From: Clostridia bacterium
GTDB lineage: Bacteria; Bacillota; Clostridia; Oscillospirales; Acutalibacteraceae
NCBI GenBank assembly: GCA_017442225.1
Contig: JAFSAR010000001.1
Location: 16,738-80,737, forward strand
DNA length: 64,000 nucleotides
Direction of reading: 5' to 3'
Shown here: in pieces, positions 52,396 through 59,995 of the stretch
Layout: every line of letters begins with the position of its first letter
Numbering within the stretch: the first letter of the stretch is position 1
Translations under genes and position numbers: made by a program
Notes under the pieces: model-generated
Database searches by the model: none
What the model was told of the DNA's origin: nothing
What the model saw: only the letters and a program-made list of their open reading frames with translations

Positions 52396-53305
52396 CTTTT
52401 TCTTCCTCCTTTATTTCTGTTTTGGCTTCTTTTTTGTCATTACCATGAAAAAACTTTTTGAATGCTTTTTTTAATAAAGAATCATTTTCCTGTTCTTTAT
52501 CATTGACAAGCTTATCCTTAATTTCGTTAAAAGCCGACTCAACCGTATAATTTCTTGTGATCTGACCGTTAAACGCGATAGATATCGTACCCGTTTCCTC
52601 AGAAACAATAAGCACAATTGCGTCTGAGTTTTCGGTCATACCGATAGCCGCGCGATGACGCGTACCAAGTTGTGAAGAAAAAACGGTGCTCTGTGTAAGC
52701 GGCAAAATACAGGATGCAGCACATATTCTGCCGTCGCGTACGATAACCGCGCCGTCATGAAGCGGAGATTTTGGATAGAAAATATTATTAACAAGTGACT
52801 CGCTGACCGCGGCATCAACTACGGTACCTGTATTGATAATCTCACCGAGCTGTGTTTTTCTTTCAAAAACAATAAGCGCGCCCGTTTTGGTCTTTTGCAT
52901 CTGTCCTGCGGCTTTACAGATTTTATTAACAGAGGCTACAATTTCCTCGGACTCATCGCCACCAGATTGCAAACTACCAATTCTGGTCTGTCCCACTCTT
53001 TCAAGTAAACGACGTAGTTCGGGTTGAAAAATAATCGCTATCGCAACGATTGCCGAACCAAACACAGCCGACAACAGCCAACGCAAAACAGCAAGCTCAA
53101 ATGCTATTGAAAAAGCATAAAGCGCCAACAAGAATACAATGCCTTTTACAAGCTGTCCCGCGCGTGTTTCACGCAAAAATTCAATAGCCTTATAAACGAT
53201 ATAAGCAATAATCAAAATATCAATTATGTCAAATACGCGTACGTTTGAAATTGTATAGACAAACTGGTTCCAAACCGTGTATAACGTGTCTAAAATCTCG
53301 CTCAA
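52385..53305 (-). CDS. cdaA: Diadenylate cyclase CdaA
   Basis: Makes the second messenger c-di-AMP from two ATP at the membrane, controlling potassium and wall homeostasis. 306 residues: three N-terminal membrane helices (about 25-100) and a DAC domain with the catalytic DGA (LHDGAVIV) and RHR (GTRHRAAIG) motifs. The Lys/Glu-rich C-terminal tail is longer than usual. The start is TTG at 53305 after AAAGGACTG. A promoter and a palindrome lie just upstream. Confidence 0.96.
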   Translation of the reverse strand: MSEILDTLYTVWNQFVYTISNVRVFDIIDILIIAYIVYKAIEFLRETRAGQLVKGIVFLLALYAFSIAFELAVLRWLLSAVFGSAIVAIAIIFQPELRRLLERVGQTRIGSLQSGGDESEEIVASVNKICKAAGQMQKTKTGALIVFERKTQLGEIINTGTVVDAAVSESLVNNIFYPKSPLHDGAVIVRDGRICAASCILPLTQSTVFSSQLGTRHRAAIGMTENSDAIVLIVSEETGTISIAFNGQITRNYTVESAFNEIKDKLVNDKEQENDSLLKKAFKKFFHGNDKKEAKTEIKEEEKDEI

Positions 53306-53320
53306 AATATCAGTCCTTTA

Positions 53321-53373
53321 CTAATAATATATATCATTAGTTTTATTTTAACATAACAATTCGTCCCAATCAA
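53321..53373 (-). promoter_or_regulatory. Promoter and operator-like palindrome of cdaA-cdaR
   Basis: Minus strand TTGATT (53373-53368), 17 bp, TAAAAT (53350-53345), then a 20-bp near-perfect palindrome CTAATGATAT/ATATTATTAG (53340-53321) at the expected transcription start. The palindrome could bind a regulator or be incidental AT-rich symmetry. Confidence 0.55.
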
Positions 53374-53381
53374 TAGCGATT

Positions 53382-54503
53382 TTAATATTTTTTTAATTTT
53401 TTTATTTGCTGCGCTAGCAAATCAACCTCGTAAGGCGTATTAAATACCGATGGGGAAAATCTAACAGTCCCCTGCTTTAACGTGCCGATTTTTTTATGCG
53501 CTGTCGGGGCGCAATGAAGTCCGGAGCGTAGTGCAAAACCTTTCTTGCTTAAAAAATCTGCTATTTCTTCCGAAGAAAAACCTTCAACATTAAATGAAAG
53601 TACAGGCGCATAGCCGTCGTTATTAGGGTTTGTATAAAAAATAACGTTACTACCCTGTAATGTGTTATATAATTTTTTTGTCAGATTATTTTCATGCTTT
53701 AAAATACAATTCCAATGCTTTCTTACAAAGTCAATCCCAGCATTGACTGAAGCTATTGCGGGTAAATTAACAGTTCCGCTTTCAAGCATTTCGGGTAATG
53801 TGTCAGGCTGAATAAATTGCACCGAATCCGTACCCGTTCCACCTTCTATTATCGTCCTTTTAATAGGCCCACGCGCTATTAAAATTCCAAGCCCCATCGG
53901 ACAATAAAGTCCTTTGTGCGCCGCAATACATAAATAATCAACCTTCATATCTTTCATATTTATGGGTATGACACCCGCTCCTTGAGCCGCATCCAACCCA
54001 AACAATATGCCCTTTTGCTTGCAAAATTCTCCGATTTTCTTAATTGGTAATATTTTGCCCAAAACGTTTGATGCCGCCGTGCAAAAAATCATTTTTGTGT
54101 TTGGTTTTGTTGCCTTTTTAAAGTTGCGCAACGTTTCCTCGTCGTCCGTCAAAGAAACGTTTGCTATTGTAAAATCAATGTTCATAGTCTTTAACGGTCG
54201 CATAACTGCGTTATGTTCTAAATCGGATATAACAATATGGTCACCCGCCGATAAAACACCTTTTAAAACGTAGTTTATACTTGCGGTACAGTTTGGCGTG
54301 AAAACTACCGTTTCTACCCCATTGCTGCCAAAAAAATCCGACGTTTTTTGTCGCACTTCAAAAACTGTCATCGCCGCCTTTTGAGACAATGAATGTCCAC
54401 TTCTGCCAGGATTAGCGCATAAATTTTTTAAAGCGTAATTTACGGCACCCAGCACGCTTTGCGGCTTGTGTCCTGTTGTTGCCGCGTTATCAAAATATAT
54501 CAT
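53382..54503 (-). CDS. Cysteine desulfurase-like class V aminotransferase
   Basis: PLP enzyme that takes sulfur from cysteine (or selenium from selenocysteine). 373 residues: N-terminal IYFDNAATTGHKP, PLP-binding His/Asp region FGLDAAQGAGVI, the Lys of AAHKGLY and the catalytic Cys in RSGLHCAPTAHKKIGT, which resembles the EF2568-like/SufS-type group. The start is ATG at 54503 behind AAAGGTGAA. The DUF3343 gene upstream suggests a shared sulfur or selenium job. No SufU/IscU partner in the window. Confidence 0.9.
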   Translation of the reverse strand: MIYFDNAATTGHKPQSVLGAVNYALKNLCANPGRSGHSLSQKAAMTVFEVRQKTSDFFGSNGVETVVFTPNCTASINYVLKGVLSAGDHIVISDLEHNAVMRPLKTMNIDFTIANVSLTDDEETLRNFKKATKPNTKMIFCTAASNVLGKILPIKKIGEFCKQKGILFGLDAAQGAGVIPINMKDMKVDYLCIAAHKGLYCPMGLGILIARGPIKRTIIEGGTGTDSVQFIQPDTLPEMLESGTVNLPAIASVNAGIDFVRKHWNCILKHENNLTKKLYNTLQGSNVIFYTNPNNDGYAPVLSFNVEGFSSEEIADFLSKKGFALRSGLHCAPTAHKKIGTLKQGTVRFSPSVFNTPYEVDLLAQQIKKLKKY

Positions 54504-54532
54504 AAAATTCACCTTTATTCTTTCTGTTTTAG

Positions 54533-54558
54533 AAAAGCAGCCCCGCGGGGCTGCTTTT
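54533..54558. terminator. Perfect palindromic terminator between DUF3343 gene and desulfurase
   Basis: A 13-bp-arm perfect palindrome built from AAAAGCAGCCCC and GGGGCTGCTTTT around GC, with T runs on both strands. On the minus strand it separates the DUF3343 gene from the desulfurase, so the two may not form one transcript. Confidence 0.85.
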
Positions 54559-54566
54559 TACTTTAC

Positions 54567-54788
54567 CTATGCAATACTGTTGATTTGCAATATTTTAACG
54601 CCCGAGTTCATTAAGGCGTCGCTTATCTTTTGTCGGTTACCGTCTGCCACTATCACATAGCCACAGCCTGTATTACCGTTACTGTTCGTTTTTCGTTCAA
54701 TATATGCTCTGAATCCTTGTTTTCTCAGCAAATCTCTGCCCTTTATAGCATAGGTAATTGAACTCACCGAAATAATATGACGTTGCAT
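54567..54788 (-). CDS. DUF3343 (putative Se/S carrier-like) protein
   Basis: A 73-residue protein of the DUF3343 type, thought to be a small sulfur or selenium carrier. The family pattern is visible: HIISVSSITYAIKGRDLLRKQGF at the start, then a single Cys in GNTGCGYVIVADGN, then DALMNSGVKI. Its location next to a cysteine desulfurase is a recurrent pairing. A consensus-poor promoter (TTGACC-18-TACTAT) may lie upstream at 54862-54834. Confidence 0.85.
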   Translation of the reverse strand: MQRHIISVSSITYAIKGRDLLRKQGFRAYIERKTNSNGNTGCGYVIVADGNRQKISDALMNSGVKILQINSIA

Positions 54789-54858
54789 AATTAACTCTCC
54801 GACTAAAATTAAATAGAAAATATCTACAATACATAGTATGCAACTTCAATTCTTTCGG

Positions 54859-55911
54859 TCAATTGTTATCTAAAATCTGCCTGCGAAAATAAGTGAACAA
54901 AACCGTTAATACTACTGGTAAAACCAACATACCCATTATTCCGCCCAAACGCAATCCCAAAAATATAAAAACAAGCGTAAAGAGCGGATTTATACCGATT
55001 TGTTTTCCGATAATTTTAGGCTCGGCAAAATTTCTTATTACGGTAATTATGAGATAAAGGATTACAACTCCAAACCCTAATTTATAATCGTTCTGAAAAA
55101 ACATAACTAGAGCCCAAGGCAGTAAAATCGTGCCCGTTCCAATTACGGGCAGCATATCAAGAAATGCCACTAAGAAAGCCAAAATAAAGTAGTGTTTTAT
55201 GCCAAGTAATAAAAAGCCGACAAAGAGTTCTGAAAAAGTAATCAAAAAAAGCCAAAAATATCCCAGAATGAATTTTAAAAAGCACTCGGCAAATACATTT
55301 TTTATATCAACAACTCGTTTGTAAAAACTTTCATTTAAAAAACCTTTTGCAAATTTTAAAAGTCTTTCATAATCCTTTGAGATATAACAGGTTGCAACAA
55401 TTGTGACAACACAGGTAATAAGCAATGTGGGCAAATTTTTTATAAAGCTTGCGACACCGTTTGATAAAAAAACACTGATTTTTGCAATAAAACCGTTTAT
55501 TGTATCGTTAGAAAACTTTTTTAGCGCGCTATTAAATTCGGTTTTTTGAATTAAACTTTCAATGTAAGTATAAAGTTTTTCAATATAGTGACTTATATTG
55601 TTATTTTCACTTGAAAAGTATGAAATCAATTTGCTTAGTTGAGCATATAAGAACCAACCTATTAAAGATATCAAAATAATTACCACAACAAACACTAAAA
55701 TTGATAAAATCCCTGCGCAGTTTTGTTTTTTAAATTTTGTCTTTTGAGATATAAATGCGGCAGGCTTTTGCACTACGTATGCAATAATTATGCCTATTAA
55801 AAATGGCAAAAGATAGATTGCTGCCACTTTAAAAAGAAAATATCCAATTATTATTAAAACAAGAAAATAGGCAAAATTTATAATAAATTTTTTCTTTTCC
55901 TCTAAATTCAT
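54859..55911 (-). CDS. AI-2E family transporter, YtvI-like
   Basis: A 350-residue polytopic membrane protein of the AI-2E/PerM superfamily. Hydrophobic pairs at the N-terminus (about 10-45), a long helix-rich loop (about 85-145) and a cluster of C-terminal membrane segments (about 205-340) with the family block LDMLPVIGTGTILLPWAL. In spore-formers the closest namesake is YtvI, a sporulation membrane protein, but transported substrate and sporulation role are not shown by sequence. Start chosen at ATG 55911 after AAAGGCGGTG. Confidence 0.85.
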   Translation of the reverse strand: MNLEEKKKFIINFAYFLVLIIIGYFLFKVAAIYLLPFLIGIIIAYVVQKPAAFISQKTKFKKQNCAGILSILVFVVVIILISLIGWFLYAQLSKLISYFSSENNNISHYIEKLYTYIESLIQKTEFNSALKKFSNDTINGFIAKISVFLSNGVASFIKNLPTLLITCVVTIVATCYISKDYERLLKFAKGFLNESFYKRVVDIKNVFAECFLKFILGYFWLFLITFSELFVGFLLLGIKHYFILAFLVAFLDMLPVIGTGTILLPWALVMFFQNDYKLGFGVVILYLIITVIRNFAEPKIIGKQIGINPLFTLVFIFLGLRLGGIMGMLVLPVVLTVLFTYFRRQILDNN

Positions 55912-55974
55912 TAAAAATTTCACCGCCTTTTAAATATAATATCACCAAAAATTGCGCTTATATATAATTAAATA

Positions 55975-56003
55975 TTGATTTTTTAGAAAGTGTGTAGTAT
56001 ACT
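55975..56003 (+). promoter_or_regulatory. Promoter for hom-lysC
   Basis: TTGATT (55975-55980), 17 bp, TATACT (55998-56003), about 50 bp before the hom start. No riboswitch or T-box fits in the short leader. Confidence 0.7.
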
Positions 56004-56053
56004 TTAAAAATGCCGATTTGTATAGTAAATCGTGTAATTTCAGGAGGTTTAAA

Positions 56054-57280
56054 ATGATCTACACCGCAATTATGGGGCACGGTGTTGTCGGCTCAGGCGT
56101 TGCCGAGATATTACTCGGTCATAACTCTTTGATAAACCAAAAAATTAAAGACGAGATTGACGTAAAGTATATTCTTGACCTGCGCGATTTTGACGGACTA
56201 CCCTACTCTGATAAATTTATAAAAGACTTTGAAATCATAGCAAACGACGATGAAGTAAAGATTGTCGTTGAGGTTATGGGTGGTGTAAACCCTGCTTATG
56301 ATTTTGTAAAGCGCTGTCTTATGGCAGGCAAAAGTGTTGTAACATCAAACAAGGAACTTGTTGCCGCAAAGGGTGCTGAGTTGCTCGCTATTGCAAACGA
56401 AAAAAACGTTAACTTTCTTTTTGAGGCAAGTGTTGGCGGTGGAATACCGATACTAAGACCCATTGCGCAATGTCTTGCCGCAAATGAAATTACCGAAATT
56501 AAGGGTATTCTTAACGGAACAACAAACTACATTTTAAATAAAATGATAGTAGACAATATGGATTTTGACTCTGCTTTATCACTTGCTCAGGAAATGGGCT
56601 TTGCTGAAAAAAATCCCGCCGCTGATATAGAAGGTCATGATGCCTGTCGAAAGGTTTGTATTTTGGCTTCTCTTGCATTCGGTAAGCACGTTTATCCCGA
56701 ACAGGTTAAAACCGAGGGTATTACAAATATCACACTGACTGACGTTGAGTATGCCGATTCTTTTGGCTGCGCGATAAAGCTTATCGGCAGCGCAAAAAAA
56801 CTCGATAACGGCAAAATTACCGCCACGGTTAAACCAATGCTTGTAAGCCGCAGTCATATTCTTTCGGACGTTGACGGTGTATTTAACGCTATTATGGTTA
56901 CGGGCGACGCTGTAGGAGACGTTATGTTCTACGGCAAGGGCGCGGGTAAAATGCCTACCGCCAGCGCGGTGGTTGCCGATGTTATTGATTGCGCCAAGCA
57001 CCTACACGCGCGCAAATACGTCGACTGGTCTGAAGGCTCAACTGATTACGTCGTTTGCCCCGACGAAAAGGTTCGCCTTTATGTATATATTCAATCTGAT
57101 AACTACGATATGATATGTCAGCAGTTCACCACCCTGTTTTCTGATAATACCTGGCATATCAAAAACGATTTCAAAAAAGAAATTGCATTTATCACCAACG
57201 AAGATTATGAAAGCACTCTTATGGAGAAAATCAACTCTATAAAAGCCGATACAGTTAAGGTTATGCACACCTTATTTTAA
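56054..57280 (+). CDS. hom: Homoserine dehydrogenase
   Basis: Reduces aspartate semialdehyde to homoserine, the branch to threonine and methionine. 408 residues: cofactor motif IMGHGVVGSGVAEIL, GGVNPAYDFVKRCLMAGKSVVTSNKEL, active-site region KGILNGTTNYIL and the catalytic Asp/Lys in DIEGHDACRK; an ACT-like C-terminus (about 335-408) suggests feedback control. The ATG at 56054 follows a strong AGGAGGTTT. lysC follows 14 bp downstream. Confidence 0.96.
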   Translation: MIYTAIMGHGVVGSGVAEILLGHNSLINQKIKDEIDVKYILDLRDFDGLPYSDKFIKDFEIIANDDEVKIVVEVMGGVNPAYDFVKRCLMAGKSVVTSNKELVAAKGAELLAIANEKNVNFLFEASVGGGIPILRPIAQCLAANEITEIKGILNGTTNYILNKMIVDNMDFDSALSLAQEMGFAEKNPAADIEGHDACRKVCILASLAFGKHVYPEQVKTEGITNITLTDVEYADSFGCAIKLIGSAKKLDNGKITATVKPMLVSRSHILSDVDGVFNAIMVTGDAVGDVMFYGKGAGKMPTASAVVADVIDCAKHLHARKYVDWSEGSTDYVVCPDEKVRLYVYIQSDNYDMICQQFTTLFSDNTWHIKNDFKKEIAFITNEDYESTLMEKINSIKADTVKVMHTLF

Positions 57281-57294
57281 GGAGGTTCCCATTT

Positions 57295-58503
57295 ATGGCA
57301 CTTATAGTTAAGAAGTTTGGCGGCTCGTCGGTAAAAGACGCCGAGCACGTAATGAACGTTGCCGGTATTATTGTTGACGAATATAAAAAAGGCAACGACG
57401 TAATAGTTGTAGTATCAGCACAAGGCGACACTACCGATGATTTGATTGAAAAAGCTGTTGAAATAAATCCGTCAACCCCTCTTAAGCGTGAGATGGATAT
57501 GCTGCTTACCGCAGGCGAACAGATTTCTATCGCGCTTCTTGCAATGGCGATTGATAAGCTTGGTTGTCCCGTAATTTCGTTGCTTGGCTGGCATGCAGGT
57601 TTTTCTACCGACTCGCACCACGGCAAAGCAAGAATTAAAAAAATCAACACCGAGCGTATGAAGACCGAGCTTTCAAAGGGCAATATCATTATTGTTGCCG
57701 GTTTCCAGGGTCTTAATAAGTATGACGACCTTACAACACTCGGTCGCGGCGGTTCAGACACAAGCGCGGTTGCAATTGCCGCAGCTATGAGCGCAGATCG
57801 CTGTCAGATTTATACCGACGTTGACGGTGTTTATACCGCCGACCCGCGCAAAGTTAAGGGCGCTGTCAAGATGGACGAAGTGCAATATGACGAAATGCTT
57901 GAAATGGCAACACTCGGAGCGCAGGTACTTAACAACCGTTCGGTTGAAATGGCTAAAAAATATAATGTTGAGCTTGAGGTTCTTTCAAGTCTTGAAAGAA
58001 AACCAGGCACTATTGTAAAGGAGCACGTTAAAATGGAAAAAACTTTAATTCGCGGAGTTGCAAAGGATACAAGTGTTACCACCATCTCGGTTGTAGGTCT
58101 TAAGGACCAGCCAGGTGTTGCGTTTAAGTTGTTTAATAAGCTTGCGCAGTACAAGGTAAACGTTGACATTATTCTGCAGTCGGTTGGCCGTCACGGTACA
58201 AAGGATATCACCTTTACCGTTTCTCACGAACAGCAGGACGACGCTGTAAAGGCAATGGAATCAATGAAGGGTGTTTTTGAATATCAGGATCTTAAAGTCA
58301 ACAACAGTTTTTCAAAAATTTCTATTGTTGGTGCGGGTATGGAAAGCAATCCCGGTGTTGCATCAAAAATGTTTGAGGCTCTTTATGATGCAGACATTAA
58401 CATTCATATGATTTCTACAAGTGAAACAAAAATCTCGGTGCTTATTGATACCGAGCTTGCTGACAAGGCTGTTCAAGCAGTTCATGACGCATTTATTGGT
58501 TAA
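57295..58503 (+). CDS. lysC: Aspartate kinase
   Basis: Phosphorylates aspartate at the head of Lys/Met/Thr synthesis. 402 residues: KFGGSSVKDAEHV at the N-terminus, GRGGSDTSAVAIAAAM and YTDVDGVYTADPR in the catalytic part, and two ACT domains at the C-terminus (about 265-400) with QPGVAFKLF and SNPGVASKMFEAL. The Met at 58033 could give an internal start for a separate ACT subunit, as in class alpha2-beta2 kinases of Bacillus, but no strong ribosome site is seen. Paired with hom in one transcript. Confidence 0.96.
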   Translation: MALIVKKFGGSSVKDAEHVMNVAGIIVDEYKKGNDVIVVVSAQGDTTDDLIEKAVEINPSTPLKREMDMLLTAGEQISIALLAMAIDKLGCPVISLLGWHAGFSTDSHHGKARIKKINTERMKTELSKGNIIIVAGFQGLNKYDDLTTLGRGGSDTSAVAIAAAMSADRCQIYTDVDGVYTADPRKVKGAVKMDEVQYDEMLEMATLGAQVLNNRSVEMAKKYNVELEVLSSLERKPGTIVKEHVKMEKTLIRGVAKDTSVTTISVVGLKDQPGVAFKLFNKLAQYKVNVDIILQSVGRHGTKDITFTVSHEQQDDAVKAMESMKGVFEYQDLKVNNSFSKISIVGAGMESNPGVASKMFEALYDADINIHMISTSETKISVLIDTELADKAVQAVHDAFIG

Positions 58504-58514
58504 TTTGATATTAT

Positions 58515-58545
58515 AAAACCGCTGCTCTAAAAAAGCGGCGGTTTT
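58515..58545 (+). terminator. Intrinsic terminator after lysC
   Basis: AAAACCGCTGC (58515-58525) pairs with GCGGCGGTTTT (58535-58545) with one wobble, followed by T. Located 12 nt past the lysC stop. Confidence 0.8.
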
Positions 58546-58568
58546 TAATAATTTTATTAAAAAATCTC

Positions 58569-58596
58569 TTGACAAATCGTTTTATTATGATATAAT
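58569..58596 (+). promoter_or_regulatory. Promoter for tRNA-His
   Basis: TTGACA (58569-58574), 16 bp, TATAAT (58591-58596), 12 bp before the tRNA 5' end. Confidence 0.8.
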
Positions 58597-58608
58597 AAAC
58601 TGCGTTAC

Positions 58609-58686
58609 GGTGGTTGTAGCTTAGTTGGTTAAAGCGCCAGTTTGTGGCACTGGAGACCGTGGGTTCGAATCCCATCTACCACCCCA
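58609..58686 (+). tRNA. tRNA-His (anticodon GTG)
   Basis: 78 nt with encoded CCA and the extra G-1 paired to C73, the identity element for His. Anticodon stem CCAGT/ACTGG holds TTGTGGC, anticodon GTG. Acceptor GTGGTTG/CTACCAC contains a U-U opposition at 6:67, where most tRNA-His would have a U-A pair. Confidence 0.95.
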
Positions 58687-58692
58687 CAAGTT

Positions 58693-58731
58693 AACCTCGG
58701 TACAAAAAAACGATACCGAGGTTGCTTTTTT
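58693..58731 (+). terminator. Terminator after tRNA-His
   Basis: AACCTCGGTA (58693-58702) with TACCGAGGTT (58714-58723), then GCTTTTTT. Confidence 0.85.
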
Positions 58732-58746
58732 AAAAACTAAATATAT

Positions 58747-58821
58747 TGGGGTGTCGTCAAGCGGTAAGACACAGCACTTTGACTGCTGCATTCGTAGGTT
58801 CGAATCCTGCCACCCCAGCCA
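58747..58821 (+). tRNA. tRNA-Gln (anticodon TTG)
   Basis: 75 nt with CCA. Acceptor TGGGGTG/CACCCCA, anticodon stem CAGCA/TGCTG with loop CTTTGAC, anticodon TTG, T arm GTAGGTTCGAATCCTGC. The last 18 nt across the CCA recur 202 bp downstream. Confidence 0.97.
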
Positions 58822-59025
58822 AATCAAAACACTTACCTTTACGGTAGGTGTTTTGATTTTAATTATGAGTTGCGGCAGGATGAGAACCGTAGGGTCGTCG
58901 AAGCAGCCGCAAAGGCGCGTCAGCCTTTACGGACTGTGAAGTCACGGGCAGCGAAGATTTTTAGGGCACCGCTCGCAGCGGTCTAAAAATCAAGCAGCGC
59001 AGTGTACCCTGCCACCCCAGCCAAA
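58806..59025 (+). repeat. Duplicated tRNA-Gln 3' end bounding a structured 184-bp segment
   Basis: CCTGCCACCCCAGCCAAA occurs at 58806-58823 (tRNA 3' end) and exactly again at 59008-59025. Between lie the tRNA terminator and a more GC-rich stretch (about 58866-59007) without a gene, with hairpins TTGCGGC/GCCGCAA (58870-58876/58906-58912), AAAGGC/GCCTTT (58911-58928) and a long GATTTTTAG..ACCGCT/AGCGGT..CTAAAAATC (58956-58991). The arrangement mimics attL/attR of a tRNA-targeted element but is far too short for an active one. Confidence 0.7.
58821..58860 (+). terminator. Terminator after tRNA-Gln
   Basis: AAATCAAAACACTTACC (58821-58837) with GGTAGGTGTTTTGATTT (58843-58859), one wobble, starting at the CCA end. 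T residues follow. Confidence 0.85.
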
Positions 59026-59057
59026 AATTCCAAGTACGTTAAGTTCTTGGAATTTTT
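59023..59057. terminator. Terminator after the duplicated tRNA-Gln end
   Basis: AAAAATTCCAAG (59023-59034) pairs perfectly with CTTGGAATTTTT (59046-59057). It begins at the CCA of the duplicate, as a normal tRNA terminator would, and also faces the convergent ttcA-like gene. Confidence 0.8.
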
Positions 59058-59089
59058 ACTTATTACCTATTACCTCTTCACTAAATGTT

Positions 59090-59923
59090 TTAATATTCTT
59101 CTATAAAACTATGCCTTTCCCCGCTGTCACTATCGCGCCATCCGGGTATTGTGGCTAAATTAACGTTGTGTAACGAACGGAAAATATTATCATCTGCATC
59201 GGGATTTTTAAGCCGCAATGATTTTACAAGTTCTTTCATCTCTTGTCTTTTTGAAAGCATCTCATCGTCTGCGCTATCGGCAGTAAATTTACAAGCGCAA
59301 CGCAAGAAATGTAAATCATTATAGTTTGCCCAGGAAATGATATCTCGCTCTTTAACCTTGTATAGCGGACGTATCAGCTCCATCCCCTCAAAGTTTGTAC
59401 TATGCAATTTAGGTAGCATTGTTTTAATTTCAGAGGAATAAATCATACTCATAAGGGCAGTCTCTATAGCATCGTCTAAATGGTGGCCTAATGCAATTTT
59501 ATTGCAACCTAATGACTTTGCCTTGGCATATAGCGCGCCACGTCTCATACGTGCGCACAGATAACACGGTGAGCCACCAGCAGTATATGCCACGTCAAAA
59601 ATATCGCTATCAAATATCTCAGCATCAATATCAAGGGTTTTTAAATTTTGTTCAATAAGTTGTCGGTTTGGTTTTGCATATCCGGGATCCATAACAATAT
59701 ACTTTAATTCAAACGGTATTTTACTATGTCTCTGTAACAACTCCATACATTTTGCGAGAATCATTGAATCCTTGCCGCCTGAAATGCAAACAGCAATACA
59801 ATCATTTTCTTTTATAAGCTCATATTCCTGTACAGCGCCCACAAAACCGTTCCAAATGCTTTTTCGGTACTTTTTTATGATGCTACGTTCAATTTCCACG
59901 TGTTTTTCAAAAACTCTATCCAA
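59090..59923 (-). CDS. TtcA/TilS-like PP-loop tRNA-modifying ATPase
   Basis: An adenylating enzyme of the PP-loop family, probably tRNA thiolation (2-thiocytidine-32-like). 277 residues: PP-loop SGGKDSM (48-54), Cys pair SPCYLCARMRRG (about 118-129), GHHLDDAIETALMSM and a third Cys region LRCACKF, the cysteines expected to hold an Fe-S cluster as in TtcA. TTG at 59923 follows AGGTGATAT and is the only start with a ribosome site. Confidence 0.88.
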   Translation of the reverse strand: MDRVFEKHVEIERSIIKKYRKSIWNGFVGAVQEYELIKENDCIAVCISGGKDSMILAKCMELLQRHSKIPFELKYIVMDPGYAKPNRQLIEQNLKTLDIDAEIFDSDIFDVAYTAGGSPCYLCARMRRGALYAKAKSLGCNKIALGHHLDDAIETALMSMIYSSEIKTMLPKLHSTNFEGMELIRPLYKVKERDIISWANYNDLHFLRCACKFTADSADDEMLSKRQEMKELVKSLRLKNPDADDNIFRSLHNVNLATIPGWRDSDSGERHSFIEEY

Positions 59924-59941
59924 AATATCACCTAAAAAAAT

Positions 59942-59976
59942 AAAGTCGTTACCTGTATTATACAGGTAACGACTTT
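59942..59976. terminator. Terminator between the NhaC and TtcA-like genes
   Basis: A 16-bp perfect inverted repeat AAAGTCGTTACCTGTA (59942-59957 with 59961-59976), loop TTA. On the minus strand it lies 3' of neither stop but upstream of nhaC's 3' end and just before the TtcA-like start (59923), so it ends nhaC-strand transcripts before the ttcA-like gene. Confidence 0.75.
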
Positions 59977-59995
59977 TAATTTCAATACATTTTAT

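Noticed and set aside
58033..58503. Separate ACT-only aspartate kinase subunit from an internal start
   Set aside because: The Met is in frame, but the preceding AAGGAGCACGTTAAA has only moderate spacing and there is no independent promoter; left as a note in lysC.
58621..58939. Open frames on both strands across tRNA-His and tRNA-Gln
   Set aside because: They translate tRNA genes and terminators (the familiar GFESHPPH-like tRNA artefact) and have no family match.
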